Source: Thermoanaerobaculia bacterium
Lineage (GTDB): Bacteria; Acidobacteriota; Thermoanaerobaculia; Multivoradales; J023
Assembly: GCA_030431255.1 (NCBI GenBank)
Contig: JAUIJL010000014.1
Location: 124,001 to 188,000 of the forward strand
DNA: 64,000 bases
Reading direction: 5' to 3'
Below the pieces are notes generated by a model. The model had not been told where the DNA came from. It ran no database searches and saw nothing but the letters and a program-made list of their open reading frames with translations. Below, one piece after another: positions 52,734 to 62,222 of the stretch. The translations under genes were made by a program, and so were the position numbers. The first letter of the stretch is position 1, and every line of letters begins with the position of its first letter.

Positions 52734-52911
52734 TTCACTCCTCCGGGTTGGTCCGAAAAGGCCGAGGCATGCGGATACAGGTACCTTGCGGTAGTCGACT
52801 CGCGCTGCTTCGGAAGACATTAGTGTGGAAGTACGTATATCACGTCCCAGGGTTGCCGACGAATCGCTCCCATGAATCTGACGAGGAGGCGGCAGGCTCC
52901 CACCCTAGGCC

Positions 52912-53949
52912 TCACCAAGTTCGCGTGACCTTTCTCAATCCCCTGGGCATCTCGGGATCCAAGCCTTTGTGGCGAGTCAGGAAGAAGCAGAAGAGCTGAG
53001 CCGGAATGATGGTCAAAACCGGGCTCAGCCATTCCGGCATATCGGTCGGCAGGGGGAATACCGCGTCGCCGAGCCGCAAGGCTTCCGGAGCGTTGGACAC
53101 CACTAAGAGGTCCGCTTGTTGGGACTCCGCCAAGCCCTGCAGGAGCTCGAAGCTGTCTTGGAAAGCAGGGCCGCGAACCGCCAAGCCGAAAATAGGGAAT
53201 CCTGGCTCGACGATGGCGATCGGTCCGTGCCGAAAGTCCGACGGCGAGTACGGCTCGGCCACCACATAGGTCAGCTCTTTGAGCTTCAAGGACCATTCGT
53301 GGGCGGTGGCGAAGTTGAATCCACGGCCGAGGACCACGCATCGTTCCATGAATCGGTAACGCTCGGCGGCGCGCTCGGTGGCGGGGCACAGCTCGAGAAT
53401 TTGATCGACGCGATAGGGCAGCTCCGCCAGCTCTTCGCTTTTCATAGCATCCGGAGCCAGGGCGTTGGACAACATGGCGATCGCCACGAGCTGGGTGGTG
53501 TACGTCTTGGTGGCGGCCACGGAGCTTTCGGGGCCGGCGCAAGTGTCGAGCACGAAGTCGGCGGCTTCGGCCAGGGGTGAGTCCGGACAGTTGGTGATCG
53601 CCAGGGTGATCGCCCCTTGATGGGCGGCTTCGGTCAAAACGCTGACGATGTCCGGCGATTGGCCGGATTGGGAAATGCCGATGACCAGCGCGTCGTCCAA
53701 GCGGGGCGCGCTTTGATAGAGGCTGAAGATGGATGGGGTGGCCAAGGCCACGGGTAGGCGATTGACCGTGCCGAAGAGATATTTGGCGTAGAGACCGGCG
53801 TGGTCTGAGGTGCCCCGCGCGGCCAAGTAGACGAATCTCGGTGGTCGACGACCGAGGGAGGCGGCGATGTCGTCGACGTTCTTACGCTGTTGTTCGAGCA
53901 GCCGAGCGAGAGCCTCGGGTTGTTCAAAAATCTCGTCGATCATGCTCAT
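52912..53949 (-). CDS. SIS-domain sugar isomerase/deaminase, glucosamine-6-phosphate deaminase (NagB-II)-like
   Basis: The 345-residue protein consists of two SIS domains without the N-terminal glutaminase of GlmS. Typical motifs are YLAARGTSDHAGLYAKYLF, IGISQSGQSPD and CAGPESSVAATKTYTTQ in the first, and VLGRGFNFATAHEWSLKLKE and PYSPSDFRHGPIAIVEPG in the second. This matches the NagB-II/AgaS group, which converts glucosamine-6-phosphate to fructose-6-phosphate and ammonia. It is the last gene of the operon with the GH2 enzyme and the deacetylase-like lipoprotein, which supplies the substrate logic. The catalytic reaction is inferred from family and context. Confidence 0.82.
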   Translation of the reverse strand: MSMIDEIFEQPEALARLLEQQRKNVDDIAASLGRRPPRFVYLAARGTSDHAGLYAKYLFGTVNRLPVALATPSIFSLYQSAPRLDDALVIGISQSGQSPDIVSVLTEAAHQGAITLAITNCPDSPLAEAADFVLDTCAGPESSVAATKTYTTQLVAIAMLSNALAPDAMKSEELAELPYRVDQILELCPATERAAERYRFMERCVVLGRGFNFATAHEWSLKLKELTYVVAEPYSPSDFRHGPIAIVEPGFPIFGLAVRGPAFQDSFELLQGLAESQQADLLVVSNAPEALRLGDAVFPLPTDMPEWLSPVLTIIPAQLFCFFLTRHKGLDPEMPRGLRKVTRTW

Positions 53950-54010
53950 GGCGTGGGTTGTCCTTATCGGAGGTTCGCTTTCCTCTTTCGCTTCAGGGCC
54001 TGATCCGGAT

Positions 54011-55201
54011 TCAGGGCTCGGTCGCCGCCGGGAGCTCGTCGAGGGCGACCGGTTGACGGATCCAATCCAAAATTTCTCGGCTGGAGGCGAAGCGGACGTC
54101 GGGCAAAGAGGTGGCGTAATCTATGAAGACTTCCACCGCCTGCCGACGCTCCAAGTAAGTGGAGCCGAGGGCCGGCTCGCTTTCCTCGGAGTATTCTTCT
54201 GTGTGCATGCCGATCAGCAGGGGGGCGCGGTTGCCGGCGAGCCGCTGATCCAGGGTGTATTTGAGAATAGCGACGACCTCCTCTTTGGAAAGATGGAAGA
54301 GATACCAAAGGTTGTAGTCGAAACCCGTGATCTTGCCGTTTTGCGGCTGAAAATATTTCTGAATTTTTGCCAGTCTATCCCGGAGCCCTGGAGAGATGCC
54401 ATAAGCCTCACACGCGGAGTCCGGCGGCACCACGAAGGTGTAGGCCGGCATTTCCCACAAGCCCGGATGGCGACCGATCGGGGTCTTTAATTCCTGGGCA
54501 GCCAGCATTTCGTTGCCCGGGCTGCCGGTGTCGAGGGTGTAGGGCCAGAGGAAATCCGTGCCGTCGGACGAGGCGTCGAAGCCTTCCTCAAGGGAGCAGT
54601 CGTATTTCAAACCATGCTCGCGGATGGCGATGAAGGTCGCTTCGTTGTGCTCCAAATACGGGGTGCGGAAGCCGACGATCTCGTTTCGGGGCACGCGGAT
54701 TTCTCGTTCGAGAAAGTCGATGCAGCCGGAGATCTCGGCCCGCCATTCCTCCAACGTCGTGGTGACGTTGGTGGTGTGGGTGCTGGTGTGGACGCCGACT
54801 TCGTGACCTTGCTCAAAGGCCCTCCGCCAGGTCTTCGCCACCTCGGGATCCTCGCCATAGGCGGAAGTGAAATAAAAGCTCATATGCCCAGGCACGCCGT
54901 CGAAGGTGGCCGGGCGGCCCGCTCCCCGAGGATTCGGGCGATCTTGGGTTAAACCGAGGGCCCAGGTCATGCCGTCGGCATAACCGTTGTCGTCCCAGCC
55001 GAGGCTGATGAGCATCGGGGTTCGGCTCGGCTCCAAACCTCCCGGCGGCGAGCTCGACGGCGGATGTCGATCGTCGGACGCCGGCGGCAGGGCGGTGTTC
55101 GGGGACGACTCGGGAGCGCTGGGTTTGCACGCCAGGCCGGTGACCAGCAAGCCGATCAAGGCCAGGTAGATTCTTGGCCCGCGGGTGGTTGGATGGGTCA
55201 T
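54011..55201 (-). CDS. Polysaccharide-deacetylase-like lipoprotein
   Basis: I choose the ATG at 55201, which overlaps the GH2 stop as ATGA, giving 396 residues. The lipobox is LLVTGLAC (Cys25). A NodB-like core shows Asp70-Asp71 (LGWDDNG), the metal-binding His138 and His142 (HTSTH) and RTPY further on. The domain is an atypical member that aligns only over the metal site. It would remove acetyl groups from chitin oligomers or a similar glycan at the cell surface, feeding the exo-glucosaminidase. It is cotranscribed with the GH2 gene upstream and the SIS gene 61 bp downstream. Confidence 0.75.
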   Translation of the reverse strand: MTHPTTRGPRIYLALIGLLVTGLACKPSAPESSPNTALPPASDDRHPPSSSPPGGLEPSRTPMLISLGWDDNGYADGMTWALGLTQDRPNPRGAGRPATFDGVPGHMSFYFTSAYGEDPEVAKTWRRAFEQGHEVGVHTSTHTTNVTTTLEEWRAEISGCIDFLEREIRVPRNEIVGFRTPYLEHNEATFIAIREHGLKYDCSLEEGFDASSDGTDFLWPYTLDTGSPGNEMLAAQELKTPIGRHPGLWEMPAYTFVVPPDSACEAYGISPGLRDRLAKIQKYFQPQNGKITGFDYNLWYLFHLSKEEVVAILKYTLDQRLAGNRAPLLIGMHTEEYSEESEPALGSTYLERRQAVEVFIDYATSLPDVRFASSREILDWIRQPVALDELPAATEP

Positions 55202-57900
55202 GAGCCCAGGGGCTCCTCGCCCCCTTGCACATTCCATCCGGTGTAGCGCAGGACCCATTCACTCGCCGGCCGGGCCCCGGCGGTGGACGGAATTCGAGCC
55301 TTGAGCCGTCGGCTTTCCCTGGGAAGCAAGGAAATATAGTTGTCGTCCAGCAATACGGGCAGGATCGATTGGTCGGTGTCCGGATCCACGATGCGCAGCT
55401 CTAGGAAGAAGGCCAAACGATCACCGGTGTTTTTCACCTCCATGGCGATTTGATGCCGATCGTCCTGGTCTCGGCCTTCGATCCGAGCTTTGACGTCCAG
55501 GGTAGTGGGCGCCAGATCATTCAGGGCGGTGAAGTCGGCGAATTCCGCCGTCGGGGTGTAGAACCAGGTGGAGGCGGCATCGTCGAGCACATCGTCGCGG
55601 GAAGACAACCAATAGAAGTTGGAGGCCACGGCAGTATCTTCGGCGTCGAGCAAGCGGAGGTCGAGGAAGCTGACCGGCGACGTCTTGATCTGCTCGCCGA
55701 GCTCGGCGATGGATTGTGAGTGCGCGAAATCGTCCGTCAGCGGGATCGATTGTCGGTGCAGCTCCCGGCTTTGGAGATCGAAGAGCCGGATCTGAGCCGT
55801 GGTGCCGGCCAAGGCATGCTCGGGGTCATTCCGTTGCACCCACACCGTGGCGTCGCCGTAATCGAAAACCAAGCCCACGCTCGCATTAGCCCGTCGAGCA
55901 CCGTAGAAGGCACCGTTGGGCATGAGGTAGTGGTCGTAGAGCTGCCAATAGAGCTCGGGCCAGGCGGAGTTGAGCATCCACTGCACCACGCCGGTGGCTT
56001 CCGGTCGGCGGACGGCGAACGCTTCGAACATGGCGCGCATGGCTTCGTAATTGGCCACCTGGGCTTTGCGGCTGAAGGTCTCGACATCGGAAGAAGGACC
56101 ATAGCGAGCGTTGAGGGCCTTTTCATAACGCTTGAGGGTGTTGAACTCGTGGCGACCGCAGTGGTACTCCCACATCTCGTCGATCGGCCAGAGATGCTCC
56201 TCCGGCAGCATTCGGCGCAGGCTCTCCACGGGCGGTGGCTGAGGACCCGGCCCCGTTTCCGTATTGAAACCGAAGGCTCCACCGCGGTCGCGGTTGACGT
56301 ACCAGTAGGCGGGGGGCACGTAGTCGTAGGGACCGTTCATTTTCACCCCGGTGGGCCCGCTGACCTCGCTCTTGCGATCCGAGCAGGCGGCGAGCAGGGG
56401 TCGGGTGGGATCGAGCGCGGGCATGATGTCCGCGTAGCGTTGTTCCAGGTCCGGTTTGGGCAGCAAGTCACTGGCCAGCACCCAAACGAAAATGCTGGGA
56501 TGGCGGCGCAGCCAGCGCACTTGGTCGGCCCACATTCGGGTCACCAGATCGATGTCTTGCTCGGTCAGGACTCCGCCGTAGGTCTCATCGACCGGTTTTC
56601 CCAGGTACTCCTGCCATTCCCATTGGCAGCTCCAGCCGGGCATCAACAAAATTCCGTATTCGTCGGCGATGTCGTAGAGCTTGCGGCTGCTGCCCCAAAA
56701 ACCCTCCAAGCGGACGGTGTTGAGGCCGAGATGGCGGACGTAGTCCATTTGTGCCTCGATCTTGGCGTCGGTGTCGTCGAGCATCAGGTCGTCGACCCAG
56801 CCGCCGCCGCGGATCAAGATGTCTTTGCCGTTGATGCGGTAGCCGCGATGCCCCTGGGCATTGAAGAAGTCGCTCACCTCGCGCACGCCGAAGCGCAGCT
56901 GCTCGCGGTCGGAGGCGGTGCCGTCCACCTCGGCGATGAGGTCGAGGGGGTAGAGGTGGGGCTCGCCCAACGTGTGGGGCCACCATAGGCGCGGTGAGGT
57001 CATGCTCAGGGCCGGGTGATGGTCGGCGGTCAGGCGCAGGTCTTGGGATTGCCCCGGAGCCAGCTCATAGGTCTGCTCGAAGGAAAGCTTCTCGATACGG
57101 CCGAGCAGCCGGCCTTGAATTTGGCGATCCGTATGGTTGCTCAAGGTGGCGAGCACGGTGAGCTCGGCCGCAGTGCCGTCGTCGCTGAGATCCGTGTGGA
57201 CCACCACGTCTTTCATGGAAACGGCGCCGGTCCGACGCAGCCAAACCTGGCGCCACAGACCCATATTACGGTCGGGGGGCACGGGATTCCAGTCGACGAA
57301 TCCGAGGGTGAAATCCCCGGGCCGGGGCGGATGGACCTCCACCGCCAGCACGTTTCGGCCCGGCTGTGCGTGATCGCGGATGCTGAGCTCGAATTGCCGG
57401 AAGGAGCCCAGGATGTCCTCGTCATCGGCGATTTGTCGGCCGTTGAGCCAGATGCTCGCTCGGTAGTTGATGCCGTCGAAGACCAAGGCCAGACCTTCGT
57501 CCACGGCGTCCAGCTCGAAGGTGGTGCGGTACCACCACGGACCCTGGAAGGGCTCGGTGTCGATACTCGCCAAATTGTCGGCGAAATAGGGCTCGGTAAA
57601 GTGACCGTTGTCCACCAGGGCCGCCAACACCGTGGTCGGTACCGAGGTGGGATACCACTGCTCGGTGGAAAAATCCGCGCTCGAAATGGCCGCCCCGTCG
57701 GCTTCCACATCCGCCGCCGCGCGCAGCATCCAATGGTCTTCCAGGAGAACATGAAAAGCCGAAGACGCTGGGGCCGCTATTTCGGGGGTGGATCCCGGCT
57801 CCGAGCTGTTTTGGCCGCATCCGAGGACGATCATGACGAGGCCGATCAGGAATCCGGTGCCCAGTGTGCGGGAATGAAAAGAGAAGCGTTGAGAATCCAT
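55198..57900 (-). CDS. csxA: GH2 exo-beta-D-glucosaminidase-like lipoprotein
   Basis: I choose the ATG at 57900 (MDSQRF), which has AGGAAAGG upstream, giving 900 residues with a lipobox Cys28 (VLGC). Domains follow the GH2 order: sugar-binding jelly roll (WWYRTTFEL..., FDGINYRASIWLNG), Ig-like domain and TIM barrel. The acid/base is Asp478 in WVLASD, where most GH2 enzymes have NE, and the nucleophile is Glu548 in FNTETGPG. That Asp/Glu pair and the 70-residue spacing match exo-glucosaminidase CsxA (Asp469/Glu541). It would release glucosamine from the non-reducing end of chitosan. It heads the operon with the deacetylase-like and SIS genes and follows a CadC-type regulator gene. Confidence 0.85.
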   Translation of the reverse strand: MDSQRFSFHSRTLGTGFLIGLVMIVLGCGQNSSEPGSTPEIAAPASSAFHVLLEDHWMLRAAADVEADGAAISSADFSTEQWYPTSVPTTVLAALVDNGHFTEPYFADNLASIDTEPFQGPWWYRTTFELDAVDEGLALVFDGINYRASIWLNGRQIADDEDILGSFRQFELSIRDHAQPGRNVLAVEVHPPRPGDFTLGFVDWNPVPPDRNMGLWRQVWLRRTGAVSMKDVVVHTDLSDDGTAAELTVLATLSNHTDRQIQGRLLGRIEKLSFEQTYELAPGQSQDLRLTADHHPALSMTSPRLWWPHTLGEPHLYPLDLIAEVDGTASDREQLRFGVREVSDFFNAQGHRGYRINGKDILIRGGGWVDDLMLDDTDAKIEAQMDYVRHLGLNTVRLEGFWGSSRKLYDIADEYGILLMPGWSCQWEWQEYLGKPVDETYGGVLTEQDIDLVTRMWADQVRWLRRHPSIFVWVLASDLLPKPDLEQRYADIMPALDPTRPLLAACSDRKSEVSGPTGVKMNGPYDYVPPAYWYVNRDRGGAFGFNTETGPGPQPPPVESLRRMLPEEHLWPIDEMWEYHCGRHEFNTLKRYEKALNARYGPSSDVETFSRKAQVANYEAMRAMFEAFAVRRPEATGVVQWMLNSAWPELYWQLYDHYLMPNGAFYGARRANASVGLVFDYGDATVWVQRNDPEHALAGTTAQIRLFDLQSRELHRQSIPLTDDFAHSQSIAELGEQIKTSPVSFLDLRLLDAEDTAVASNFYWLSSRDDVLDDAASTWFYTPTAEFADFTALNDLAPTTLDVKARIEGRDQDDRHQIAMEVKNTGDRLAFFLELRIVDPDTDQSILPVLLDDNYISLLPRESRRLKARIPSTAGARPASEWVLRYTGWNVQGGEEPLGS

Positions 57901-58103
57901 GATCACCTTTCCTGTCGGTCGTTACCAGAGAGCCCGTGCCTTATGAGGTTCCGCTCGATGCTCGACGTTCGGTGTCCTCAATCGGCATCCCGACGTCAGG
58001 TTTGCTGCAGCCGGATTCGTCTGCACGGTCCGGAAGCGAGCGAGCGCCGTTTCAGCAGGGCTCGAGTCTAAGAGACCCGGCGGCAGAGGGGTTTACCGAG
58101 AGT

Positions 58104-59894
58104 TTACGGAGATCTTACCGCCCCAACAGCGCGGGATTCCAAGAGATCTTCCATTTCGAGCCGTGCGGTGACGGCGATTTTTTCCAGGTTGAGCTCCGCC
58201 AAGGCGTCGAGGCTATTTCGATAGGAGACGAGGGCCTCCTCGGGTTTGAGGCGTCGACGTTGCAGCCGGGCGAGGGCGAGCTCAGCGCGGGCCAAACCCT
58301 TCAAGTGGCCGGCGGCGACGAAGCTTTCCACCGCCGTTTCAAATAGCCGTTGGGCGTCTTCCAGCTGGCCTCGCTCGGCGAGCAGCCGACCGACGAGGAA
58401 AAATCCCCAGGCCAGCTCTTTGCGATTTTCCAGCCGATGGCTGACGCCGATCACGGATTCCGCCAATAGTCGGGCTTCGTCCAGCTCACCGCGATCGGTC
58501 AGCACCTCCGCCAAATGCTGGGCCACTTGGGTGGATCGGCTGTTGAAGCCGTAGGTTTGAAACATGCTCTCCGCCTGGCGGAGCACCGAGTCGACGGGTT
58601 TGGAAGAGCCCGATCGATGGCGGGCAAAACCGACCGCATCCAGGGCCCTGGCGTGCAACCACGGAGAGCCGCCGGTGGCGGTGAGCTGGGTCGCGCGCTC
58701 CGCGGCTTGCAGCATGCAGGCATAGTCTTCGAGCACCCGGCAGCTGTCCGCCAGCTCGAGGTGTAACCTAGGATGATCGATCATCGGACCTTTCAGCCAC
58801 TCCGCGACCAAGTCCCGGGCCTTCTCGGGCCGGCCCCCTTCGCGCAGGGCCCGGCCGTAAGTGAGAGCCAGGCCGATTTGTTGGGGATGTCGGTCGAAGA
58901 GGGTGCGGTAGCGGCCAACGGCACGGGTCCAATCCCCTGCGAGCTCGTCGCCCAGGGCGCTGATCATCAGCCTGGCCTGCCACGGCAGCCCCTGGGAATG
59001 CTCGAGAGCTCGGGCGGCGGCTTCGCGGGCCTCGTGAAGACGGCCCATTTCCTGCCACGCCCGGCTGAGGTGCCAGAGCAGCGCAGACGACTTAGGCTCC
59101 CGGGTCAGGGCGTCTCGCAGCCGGTCGATGGCCAGGCCCGGATCGATGGTGGCGTCGCGGGCGAGGGGAGGTGCCCCCAATCCCAGCTCGGACCATTGTC
59201 GGGTTTCGAGGGCATCGAACGGGCTTTGCGGATCTTGGCTTCGAATTCGGGTGTCTTGAGCTGGGGTGTCCTGGCCGAGTGGCCCGAAATCCGCCAGCGA
59301 TTGACCGGCTCCCGTCCAATGGAGCAGCCACGCCGTGCTCGCCAGGGCGAGGAGCAGGAAACCCGTCGTCAATAACGGCTGGGCCGAAGGGCGTGATAGC
59401 CGTCCCCGCCGTCCCCATTTTCGCAATCCCCTTGGCCATCTTCCGTGGTCGGGCCCTGAAGCGCTTTCCTCCGGTGATGCTCCGGATTCTGCTGATGCTC
59501 CAAATTCTCGAGCGGTCGGCTGCGGGATCCGGCCGGAGCTCCTGGGGTCTTCGGATCCGGTGTCCTCGGCCGGTCTCGGATCTCGAATCCGCTCCAAATG
59601 CCCTACGAATCGATACCCCCGGCGATGCACGGTTTCGATGAATCGTGGTTGTCGGGCTTCGTCCCCGAGCACGTTGCGCAGCTCACAAATACCCCGGGGT
59701 AGGGAGGTGGTGCACAAATGCTGGGTGCCCCAAATCTCGTCGATCAGCCGATCTTGCGGCACCACGGCCGGGGCTTCTTCGAGCAACAACGCCAGCAGGC
59801 GGAAGACCTGTGGGCGCAGGGAGACGTCGCCCCCAGGGCCGATCAATAGACCCCTTTGGTCGTCCAGCTCGAAGGTGTCGAAGCGATATCTCAC
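58104..59894 (-). CDS. Transcriptional regulator with winged-helix N-terminus, membrane helix and TPRs (CadC-like)
   Basis: The 596-residue protein begins with an OmpR/CadC-type winged helix (LRPQVFRLLALLLEEAPAVVPQDRLIDEIWG...RFIETVHRRGYRFVG). A low-complexity linker and one membrane helix (LLTTGFLLLALASTAWLL, near residue 180) follow. The periplasmic or C-terminal half has TPR-type helices (ALLWHLSRAWQEMGRLHEAREAAARAL, LAWGFFLVGRLLAERGQLEDAQRLFE). It ends 203 bp before the GH2 operon on the same strand and could regulate it. TPRs outside the membrane suggest protein sensing. The target promoter is not identified. Confidence 0.8.
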   Translation of the reverse strand: MRYRFDTFELDDQRGLLIGPGGDVSLRPQVFRLLALLLEEAPAVVPQDRLIDEIWGTQHLCTTSLPRGICELRNVLGDEARQPRFIETVHRRGYRFVGHLERIRDPRPAEDTGSEDPRSSGRIPQPTAREFGASAESGASPEESASGPDHGRWPRGLRKWGRRGRLSRPSAQPLLTTGFLLLALASTAWLLHWTGAGQSLADFGPLGQDTPAQDTRIRSQDPQSPFDALETRQWSELGLGAPPLARDATIDPGLAIDRLRDALTREPKSSALLWHLSRAWQEMGRLHEAREAAARALEHSQGLPWQARLMISALGDELAGDWTRAVGRYRTLFDRHPQQIGLALTYGRALREGGRPEKARDLVAEWLKGPMIDHPRLHLELADSCRVLEDYACMLQAAERATQLTATGGSPWLHARALDAVGFARHRSGSSKPVDSVLRQAESMFQTYGFNSRSTQVAQHLAEVLTDRGELDEARLLAESVIGVSHRLENRKELAWGFFLVGRLLAERGQLEDAQRLFETAVESFVAAGHLKGLARAELALARLQRRRLKPEEALVSYRNSLDALAELNLEKIAVTARLEMEDLLESRAVGAVRSP

Positions 59895-59918
59895 ACCGAA
59901 ATCATACCGAGAGGCGGG

Positions 59919-60326
59919 TTATTTGAGCAGGCTCAAGAAATATCTGGCGGAGCCCACGAGAAAGACCGGCAGGCTCTCTTGTTGAATGGCGGTAAGCTCT
60001 CCGCCGTCCAGCCAGACCCCTCGGCAGCTCGGGCATCGGTCGAGCACGACCCGGTGATCTCGGTGGTGCTCGAATTTCTCCATGGGCTCGGCAGGCTCGC
60101 ACACGGGGCAGCCCAGGATCCGTTGTTGATCCTCGGCGTCGGGGATTCGGCGCAGCTCGAGCACCACCGGCTCGACGGTTTCCTCGATGCGCTGCAAATC
60201 CGATTCGGCGAGAAACCGACCGTCACAGCCCGGACAGATCCAGGAGTCGAGTTCGGCACCCGGCTCGTTTTGGTTTCGGCGGTCGAGGCTGGTACGGCAA
60301 CGGGGGCAAGATGGAGTGAGGCCCAT
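59919..60326 (-). CDS. Zinc-ribbon (TFIIB-type) protein
   Basis: The 135-residue protein contains two zinc-ribbon halves: CPRC...CPGC in the first 40 residues, and CPVC...CPSC followed by GVWLDGGEL, the hallmark of the small zf-TFIIB family. It lacks a DNA-binding domain. It begins 24 bp upstream of the CadC-like regulator on the same strand and is probably cotranscribed. Function unknown. Confidence 0.75.
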   Translation of the reverse strand: MGLTPSCPRCRTSLDRRNQNEPGAELDSWICPGCDGRFLAESDLQRIEETVEPVVLELRRIPDAEDQQRILGCPVCEPAEPMEKFEHHRDHRVVLDRCPSCRGVWLDGGELTAIQQESLPVFLVGSARYFLSLLK

Positions 60327-60531
60327 GGTGGCTCCTGGGATCGTTTAGGCTCGGCCGACAGCGCTCTTATCAAAAGCTCTCGCCAAAGGTTTCGCCAAAA
60401 AGTTTCCGCAAAAAAAGTGAGGGTATCCAGCTTATCGGTGCGCAGATATTAATGAAGACACAAATCAAAGTCCGTCATTTTTTGCGATGCGTCCATCGAA
60501 CGGTGTCCAACCAGGTTTTGTCGAGGTAAAG

Positions 60532-60930
60532 ATGGTAGTCAACGATTTACACTCCGTCCCATTCTCCCAGGGTTCTTTCTCCGGCTGTGATCGCGACGGC
60601 GTTCCGTCTTGGGTCGAAGAACAGCTGAAAACCGTGGTTCGGCAGCTTCGCTCGGCCATGCCCGGCGGTAGCTTTCGTCGCGCCCCCTTCAATTCCGCGG
60701 ACCGTGACCTCGAGCTGGTCGAGCAGGCCTTGTCACGCTTGGCCGAGCTCGATCCGAGATTGGTCGAGGTCTTGGAATGCCGAGCGTTCCGTGGTTTTTC
60801 CAACCGCGAGACCGCCCTCGCTCTGGGCGTTTCCCCCAAGGTCGCACAACAGGATTGGCGTCGCGCCAAGCTTTGGTTCTACCGCTACCTGCAACGGGAG
60901 GTCGCGCTCTCGATCTCCGCTCCCTGCTGA
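60532..60930 (+). CDS. Sigma region-4-like protein without region 2
   Basis: I choose the ATG at 60532 (MVVNDLHS), which has GAGG upstream, giving 132 residues. Residues 75-125 (LAELDPRLVEVLECRAFRGF then SNRETALALGVSPKVAQQDWRRAKLWFYRYL) align well with region 4 of the ECF factor at 10021. The first 70 residues contain no region 2. It could be a truncated sigma factor or an independent DNA-binding regulator of the same promoters. No kinase or anti-sigma gene is adjacent. Confidence 0.65.
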   Translation: MVVNDLHSVPFSQGSFSGCDRDGVPSWVEEQLKTVVRQLRSAMPGGSFRRAPFNSADRDLELVEQALSRLAELDPRLVEVLECRAFRGFSNRETALALGVSPKVAQQDWRRAKLWFYRYLQREVALSISAPC

Positions 60931-60963
60931 GCTTGTCTCGAGACCGGATGGAGAAGCAGACCC

Positions 60964-60988
60964 GGTCGGGGGCAAGCCCCGACCCTAC
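60964..60988. repeat. REP-like hairpin, GGGGCAAGCCCC type
   Basis: GGTCGGGG and CCCCGACC form an 8-bp stem around GCAAG, followed by CTAC. It lies between the convergent sigma-like and SRPBCC genes and repeats, in inverse orientation, at 63983-64000. Confidence 0.75.
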
Positions 60989-61025
60989 ATTCGGAAAGCC
61001 GATTCGAGGAGCTCTCCACGCTAGC

Positions 61026-61541
61026 CTAACCCTCCAGGTTGGCCTTGAAGGTCGAGAGCACGTGCTTCCAAGCCGCCTCGAAATACTCGTAGGTTTCTTG
61101 CCATGCCGGGCCTTCGCCGAAGCCGAGATGGGTCAGCCGAACCCGGGTTCCTCCTTCCACGGGAGACAGCTCCACCACCACCCAAGTTCGCTTGAGGCGA
61201 TTCGCTGCTTGGGTGGGCGGTGAATTCCAACTGAAGCTGATCATGCGATCGGGCACATAGCTCAGGACCTGACAGCCATTCGAGCCGGTCACCCCGTCGA
61301 ATAACCACTCGTATTTGCCGCCGATTTTGAGCTCGATATCCGCCCGCAGCTCGTGTCGATCCGGGCCGTAGGCCTGTTCGAACGACGGACCGTCGGCGAA
61401 GGCGGCAAAGACCCGGCTCGCGTCCGTGCGGATTTCTTGCTCCAACACCAATTGTCGCAGGTCCAAACCCGATGCCACGAATGGCGACGTGTCGATGGAC
61501 GCGGCGTGGGTTGGGTCGATCGGGGTCTTTTCGTCAGTCAT
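61026..61541 (-). CDS. SRPBCC/AHSA1-type small-molecule-binding protein
   Basis: The 171-residue protein has the AHSA1-like helix-grip fold pattern: LEQEIRTDASRVFAAFAD, KIGGKYEWLFDGVTGSN, SFSWNSPP, and TRVRLTHLGFGEGPAWQETYEYFEAAW. Such proteins bind hydrophobic ligands in a central cavity. Its start overlaps the end of the TetR gene by 8 bp, so the TetR protein probably controls it. The ligand is unknown. Confidence 0.8.
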   Translation of the reverse strand: MTDEKTPIDPTHAASIDTSPFVASGLDLRQLVLEQEIRTDASRVFAAFADGPSFEQAYGPDRHELRADIELKIGGKYEWLFDGVTGSNGCQVLSYVPDRMISFSWNSPPTQAANRLKRTWVVVELSPVEGGTRVRLTHLGFGEGPAWQETYEYFEAAWKHVLSTFKANLEG

Positions 61542-62133
61542 GACCGGTTCCTTTCGCGGCTGCCAAGAGGCGATTGAAATGATCCCGCAGCACGGCCACG
61601 GACGCGTCGAACGGGGCTAGGTCATCGGCGGCTCTGGCTTGCAGCAAGCCTCCTTCCATCACCGTCAGCACGAAGTAGGAAAGGGCCTCGCGGTCGCAGT
61701 CTTGGGGCAAACGATCCGCGGCTTCGTCGAGCCAGCCGCGGATTCCGGCCCGCCAACCCGCCAGGTTGGCCTCGATCTTGGGTCGCGCTTGGGGATGGGT
61801 ATCGCTCAGCTCGAGGGCCAAATTTCCGATCGGGCATCCCAGCCGACACCCGCTCTCGACCATGCTGTCGCGATACCAATCGAGCAGCCTGAAAATGCGC
61901 TCGATGGGATCTTGCTCCGCCTCTTGAACCGGACCCAAGACCACGGGCCAGAGCAGCTCTTGGTATTGATCGAGCACGGCGTGCACCAGGTCTTCCTTGG
62001 TTTTGAAGAAGTGGTAGAGGCTGCCGGGGTTGGCTTCGGCGCGACGCAGGATGGTGCTGATGCCCGTGGCGGTATAGCCCTGCTCGTGAAAGAGCTGCAT
62101 CGAGGATTCGAGTATTTTCTCGCGGGTAGCCAT
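61534..62133 (-). CDS. TetR-family transcriptional regulator
   Basis: I choose the ATG at 62133 (MATREKILESS); a TTG at 62151 would add six residues. The 199-residue product has a TetR helix-turn-helix (MQLFHEQGYTATGISTILRRAEANPGSLYHFFKTKEDLV) and a C-terminal ligand domain with GCRLGCPIGNLALEL. It is coupled to the SRPBCC gene. Two similar palindromes 90-150 bp upstream are likely its operators and lie in the divergent region shared with the M64 peptidase gene. Confidence 0.88.
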   Translation of the reverse strand: MATREKILESSMQLFHEQGYTATGISTILRRAEANPGSLYHFFKTKEDLVHAVLDQYQELLWPVVLGPVQEAEQDPIERIFRLLDWYRDSMVESGCRLGCPIGNLALELSDTHPQARPKIEANLAGWRAGIRGWLDEAADRLPQDCDREALSYFVLTVMEGGLLQARAADDLAPFDASVAVLRDHFNRLLAAAKGTGHD

Positions 62134-62222
62134 GGGTGCGTGGAGCTCCAAATAAGCATGAAAGAGAAAAAGCGATTTTGAGACGGTCGGTTAGAGACGG
62201 GTCAGATCTATGAAGGGTAAAG

